A DNA stretch of 64,000 nucleotides from Klebsiella pneumoniae (lineage in GTDB: Bacteria > Pseudomonadota > Gammaproteobacteria > Ga0077536), in NCBI GenBank assembly GCA_945862315.1, contig CAMAXW010000003.1:1-64000 (forward strand). Direction: 5' to 3'. The notes under the pieces are model-generated. The model did not search any database and was not told the origin of the DNA. It saw only the letters and a program-made list of their open reading frames with translations. Position numbers and translations under genes: made by a program. Of the stretch, positions 60,684 through 64,000 are shown piece by piece. Positions within the stretch are counted from its first letter, which is position 1; every line of letters starts with the position of its first letter.

Positions 60684-62169
60684 TGTCCACTTCCTCGACG
60701 TAGTCCAGTTTGAGGCCGGCCAGAAACTCCTCGAACCCCGGTGACTGCTCGGCGGGCACTTGCAGTCCCATCAACACCCGACCATAAGCCGCCCCGTGGT
60801 TGCGGTAGTGGAACAGGCTGATGTTCCAGCGGTCGCCCACCTGATTCAGAAAATGCAGCAACGCACCCGGGCGCTCGGGGAATTCCACCCGTAGTACCCG
60901 CTCGTCCTGCAGCGCGCCGCCATGCCCGCCCACCATGTGACGGACGTGCATTTTAGCGAGCTCGTTGTCCGACATATCTACCGCATTGATGCCCTGCGCC
61001 TGCAGACCCTGCAGCAAAGCGGCCTTATCGCCTGCTGCCGGGCGTAGCTGGACACCCGCAAAAACTCGCGCGTTAGTGCTGTCTGAGTAGCGATAGTTGA
61101 ACTCGGTAATCCCCCGCGTACCAATGGCGTGGCAAAAGCGTCGGAAGCTCCCGGGGCGCTCGGGAATGGTCGCACCCAGCAGCACTTCACGCTTTTCACC
61201 CAGTTCTGCCAGCTCGGCGATATGTCGCAGACGATCAAAATTGACGTTGGCACCGCTCAAGATAGCGACCAGCGTCTGCCCGGTCAGACCCTCGCGCGCG
61301 ACGTACTGCTTGAGACCCGCCATCGCCAAGGCCCCCGCCGGCTCGGCGATCGCGCGCGTATCCTCAAAGATGTCTTTTACGGCCGCACAGATTTCATCGA
61401 TAGACACGGTGAGCACTTCATCCACGTATTCACGGGCAATCCGAAAAGGCTCCACCCCCGCCTGACGCACGGCCGCGCCATCGGCAAATGTCCCCACGCG
61501 CTCCAGCACCACCCGCTCGCCAACCGCTAGTGCGCGCGCCATACACGCTGATTCGGCCGCTTCCACCCCAATGACACGAATACTGGGGTCCAATGCTTTG
61601 ACGTAGGCTGCGATCCCCGCAATCAGGCCACCGCCGCCTACCGGCACCAACACCGCGTGGATGGGCGCCGTGTGCTGACGCATGATTTCCATGCCCACCG
61701 TGCCCTGCCCAGCAATGACCAGGGGATGGTCGTAAGGCGGCACGTAGGTGAGGTCACGCGATTGCGCCAGCGTGTGCGCATGATCGGCGGCTTCATCGTA
61801 GTTATTGCCGTGCAGGATAATCTCGGCGTTCATGCGCCGAACGGCGGCAATCTTAATCTCAGGGGTGGTCTTGGGCATGACGATGGTGGCACTCAGACCC
61901 AGTTTTTGCGCCGACAGCGCCACGCCCTGCGCGTGATTGCCTGCCGAAGCGGTGATCACGCCCCGCGCCCGCTCGCTCGGCGAGAGCGCCGCCATCATGG
62001 TGTACGCGCCGCGTAGCTTGTACGAAAAAACCGGCTGCATATCTTCGCGCTTTAACCACACTGGGTTGTCCAAACGCAGACTCATCAGCGGCAGGAGGTC
62101 CAGAGGGGTCTCGCGCGCCACATCGTAAACCGGCGCTTTGAGGATTAATTTCAGGTATTGGTCGAGCAT
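60655..62169 (-). CDS. ilvA: Threonine dehydratase, biosynthetic
   Basis: The PLP enzyme deaminates threonine to 2-oxobutanoate for isoleucine. Lys51 in VFSYKLRGAYT binds PLP, SAGNHAQGVA and VGGGGLIAGIAAYV are the PLP phosphate contacts. Two ACT-like regulatory domains fill residues about 325-504 (for example FPERPGALLHFLNQVGDRWN), giving isoleucine and valine control. The 504-residue length is that of IlvA. It is divergent from rpiA, as in many gammaproteobacteria. Confidence 0.97.
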   Translation of the reverse strand: MLDQYLKLILKAPVYDVARETPLDLLPLMSLRLDNPVWLKREDMQPVFSYKLRGAYTMMAALSPSERARGVITASAGNHAQGVALSAQKLGLSATIVMPKTTPEIKIAAVRRMNAEIILHGNNYDEAADHAHTLAQSRDLTYVPPYDHPLVIAGQGTVGMEIMRQHTAPIHAVLVPVGGGGLIAGIAAYVKALDPSIRVIGVEAAESACMARALAVGERVVLERVGTFADGAAVRQAGVEPFRIAREYVDEVLTVSIDEICAAVKDIFEDTRAIAEPAGALAMAGLKQYVAREGLTGQTLVAILSGANVNFDRLRHIAELAELGEKREVLLGATIPERPGSFRRFCHAIGTRGITEFNYRYSDSTNARVFAGVQLRPAAGDKAALLQGLQAQGINAVDMSDNELAKMHVRHMVGGHGGALQDERVLRVEFPERPGALLHFLNQVGDRWNISLFHYRNHGAAYGRVLMGLQVPAEQSPGFEEFLAGLKLDYVEEVDNVAYELFLR

Positions 62170-62226
62170 CCGCCTAAGATAACATCGAAGCCTGTATAGG
62201 GCCGCCCAGCGCGCAGTGAGGAATCC

Positions 62227-62880
62227 ATGGATCAGAATGAAAAAAAATACCGCGTGGCGCGCGCCGCGCTGGCGTTCGTCCCCGCCAACGCCATTGTGGG
62301 CGTTGGCACCGGCAGCACCGCCAACTTTTTCATCGACGCGCTGGGCGAGCAGCGCGCCAGTATCCGCGGCGCGGTGGCCAGTTCCGAGGCCAGCGCCGCC
62401 CGCTTGCGCGCGTTGGGAATCACCCTGTTTGATCTCAACGAGGCCGGCGAATTACCGATTTATGTCGATGGTGCCGACGAAACCACGCGCGAGCGTTGTC
62501 TGATCAAGGGCGGTGGCGGCGCCTTAACGCGGGAAAAAATTGTGGCCGCGGCCAGCCGCCAATTTGTTTGCGTGGTTGACGACAGCAAGCTGGTGACCCA
62601 GTTAGGTCGTTTCCCGCTGCCGGTGGAAGTCATTCCTTTGGCGCTTGCTCAGGTTGCCCGCGCCCTGACCCAATTAGGTGGCAGGCCGGTGCTCCGGGCC
62701 GGATTCGTGACCGATAACGGCAATCAGATCCTCGACGTCCACGATTTAATCATCAGCGCGCCGGGCGCCTTGGAGAGCCAAATTAATCAGCTGGTGGGGG
62801 TGGTGACCAACGGTTTGTTCGCCAACCGGCCCGCCGACATCGTGCTCATGAGTACCCCGCAGGGGGTTGAGCGCTTCTAA
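62227..62880 (+). CDS. rpiA: Ribose-5-phosphate isomerase A
   Basis: The 217-residue enzyme interconverts ribose 5-phosphate and ribulose 5-phosphate. [49 protein letters not shown] and [14 protein letters not shown] are all family signatures. It converges on tatC with a 12-nt gap. Confidence 0.98.
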   Translation: MDQNEKKYRVARAALAFVPANAIVGVGTGSTANFFIDALGEQRASIRGAVASSEASAARLRALGITLFDLNEAGELPIYVDGADETTRERCLIKGGGGALTREKIVAAASRQFVCVVDDSKLVTQLGRFPLPVEVIPLALAQVARALTQLGGRPVLRAGFVTDNGNQILDVHDLIISAPGALESQINQLVGVVTNGLFANRPADIVLMSTPQGVERF

Positions 62881-62892
62881 AGGACGCACGCC

Positions 62893-63717
62893 TCAGGGCA
62901 GGTCGCGCGGCGGGTTCCCCACGGGCACCACGGCTTGACTGGGTCCGTCTTCTTCTTCGTCCTCTTCCTTGATGAACAGGCGACAGAACAACAGGCCTAG
63001 TTCGTAGAGCAGGCACATGGGAATGGCCATGAGCGTCTGCGAGACCGGATCGGGTGGGGTGAGAATCGCTGCCACGATAAACACCCCAACGATCACATAG
63101 GGGCGCTTATTCGACAGCGCGCGGCGGGTCGTGATGCCGGTTTTGACCAGCAAAAAAGTGGCCACCGGGATTTCGAAGGCAGCCCCAAACGCAAAAAACA
63201 TCACGATGACGAAGTCGAGATATTTTGAGATGTCGGTCATCACCGTCACGCCTTCGGGCGCCGCCGCCGTGAGAAAGCCAAAAATAACCGGGAACACCAC
63301 GAAATAAGCGAACGCGGTGCCTAAATAAAAGAGGGCAATGGTGGACGCCAACAGCGGCAACGCCAAACGCCGCTCATGCCGATAGAGCCCCGGCCCGACA
63401 AACGCCCAAATCTGATAAAAAATGTAGGGCACGCTGAGCATGATGGCCATGAAGCACACCAGCTTGAAAGGCGCCAAAAAAGGTGAGGCGACGTCGGTTG
63501 CGATCATCTGCGCGCCAACTTCCGCCATCTTGTCCATCATGGGGCGAGACAGCCACGAATACAGTGGGTTCGCCAGCGGCATCAGCACCAAAACCAGAAT
63601 GAGCACACACAGGATGGTGCGAATGAGGCGATCGCGTAGCTCCGCCAAATGCGAGAGAAAACTTTGCTCGCGCTGATCTTGACCAGCGTTTGAGTCAGGC
63701 AGGGGATCGGTGGCCAT
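62893..63717 (-). CDS. tatC: Sec-independent protein translocase TatC
   Basis: The 274-residue, six-helix protein is the receptor of the twin-arginine translocase. FLSHLAELRDRLIRTI (start), MIATDVASPFLAPFKL, YIFYQIWAFVGPGLYRHE and a C-terminal region with TPPDPVSQTLMAIPM are typical. An acidic tail (KEEDEEEDG) follows. The tatB gene lies 9 nt upstream. Confidence 0.97.
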   Translation of the reverse strand: MATDPLPDSNAGQDQREQSFLSHLAELRDRLIRTILCVLILVLVLMPLANPLYSWLSRPMMDKMAEVGAQMIATDVASPFLAPFKLVCFMAIMLSVPYIFYQIWAFVGPGLYRHERRLALPLLASTIALFYLGTAFAYFVVFPVIFGFLTAAAPEGVTVMTDISKYLDFVIVMFFAFGAAFEIPVATFLLVKTGITTRRALSNKRPYVIVGVFIVAAILTPPDPVSQTLMAIPMCLLYELGLLFCRLFIKEEDEEEDGPSQAVVPVGNPPRDLP

Positions 63718-63726
63718 GGTGGAGGG

Positions 63727-64000
63727 TCAGGCCGAGCCCGGGTCCTTGGTATCGGCGGCGGGTGTGGTGTCGCGCGGCGCGCTCGGCGCCTGATCGTTGA
63801 AAACGATGCGCTCGCCGGCGGTGTTGCGCAAATCCTGCTGCAGCCGGGTGAATTCAGAGCGCCCCACATCGCGGTCAAACTCGTTGCGCAGTTCGCGCGT
63901 GATGCGCTGCGCGCGGCCCAACCACTGGCCGGCCGTGCGCACGAGCTCCGGCAAGCGTTCCGGCCCCACCACCAGCAGCGCCACGAGGCCGATCAACACG
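63727..64000 (-). CDS. tatB: Sec-independent translocase protein TatB, N-terminus outside window
   Basis: The frame starts within the transmembrane helix (LIGLVALLVVGPERLPELVR), followed by the amphipathic helix (WLGRAQRITRELRNEF) and a charged, Pro/Ala-rich tail. The usual MFDIGFSELL start lies beyond the window edge, so the Met at 63999 is internal. TatB presents Tat substrates to TatC. Confidence 0.93.
   Translation of the reverse strand, partial: VLIGLVALLVVGPERLPELVRTAGQWLGRAQRITRELRNEFDRDVGRSEFTRLQQDLRNTAGERIVFNDQAPSAPRDTTPAADTKDPGSA

Overview
The window looks like a chromosomal contig from a GC-rich gammaproteobacterium. The evidence is the housekeeping gene order: ychF-pth-rplY-prs-tRNA-Gln-ispE-lolB on the minus strand, hemA-prfA-prmC on the plus strand, then prlC, xth, rpmE, engB, cytochrome c4, dsbA, trpGDC, ilvA, rpiA and tatBC. 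An aromatic-acid gene cluster and a Baeyer-Villiger-type monooxygenase suggest an environmental degrader of aromatic or hydrocarbon compounds. The genus cannot be fixed from sequence alone.

Region by region. (1) 1-4.0 kb is an eroded accessory zone. It holds the start of an exported protein preceded by a long intergenic region with three copies of a 17-bp element like that reported upstream of PEP-CTERM genes, then short tandem repeats, an intact Fic protein, and decayed pieces of a helicase, a Doc toxin and an IS3 transposase. (2) 4.0-13.3 kb is an aromatic catabolic cluster. A minus-strand operon (AhpD/CMD-like protein, bicupin ring-cleavage dioxygenase, DapA-family aldolase) faces a plus-strand operon (MarR regulator, SDR, aldehyde dehydrogenase, aromatic-acid MFS transporter, Rieske oxygenase alpha and beta). 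A flavin reductase-like gene lies at its edge. (3) 13.3-15.0 kb holds an IS91 remnant, a broken exported Lcl/DUF1566-type gene and a hicA-hicB pair. (4) 15.0-38.7 kb is conserved core. It includes a four-gene run of MoeB/ThiF-type E1, JAMM protease, LemA and a GIDE-domain protein carrying an EF-hand-like loop.

(5) 38.7-56.8 kb is the most unusual part. A flavin monooxygenase gene sits at its left end, and a 279-bp diverged direct copy of part of that gene lies 15.9 kb to the right, where it truncates an ECF sigma factor gene. Between the two copies lie: a segment that looks alphaproteobacterial (glycosyltransferase plus Dcp peptidase); a scrapyard of joined gene fragments (RHH antitoxin/HD hydrolase, an amber-interrupted PolB-type exonuclease, a MoxR ATPase cut at its Walker A motif, IS256/IS91 remnants); two copies of an unrecognised structured RNA, one followed by an intrinsic terminator and the other by a hairpin that hides a Shine-Dalgarno sequence; and a 2,261-residue autotransporter with about 15 AQSIGGGGG-type repeats, preceded by four GGGTTT units. 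(6) 56.5-64 kb returns to core metabolism: trpGDC, the tightly overlapped ilvA-aldolase-VOC genes, rpiA and tatCB.

The best candidate for an undescribed system is the tandem structured-RNA leader at 47.06-47.47 kb. Next are the 15.9 kb block bracketed by direct repeats, and the proposed hydroxy-aromatic-acid pathway built from bicupin dioxygenase, aldolase and aldehyde dehydrogenase.
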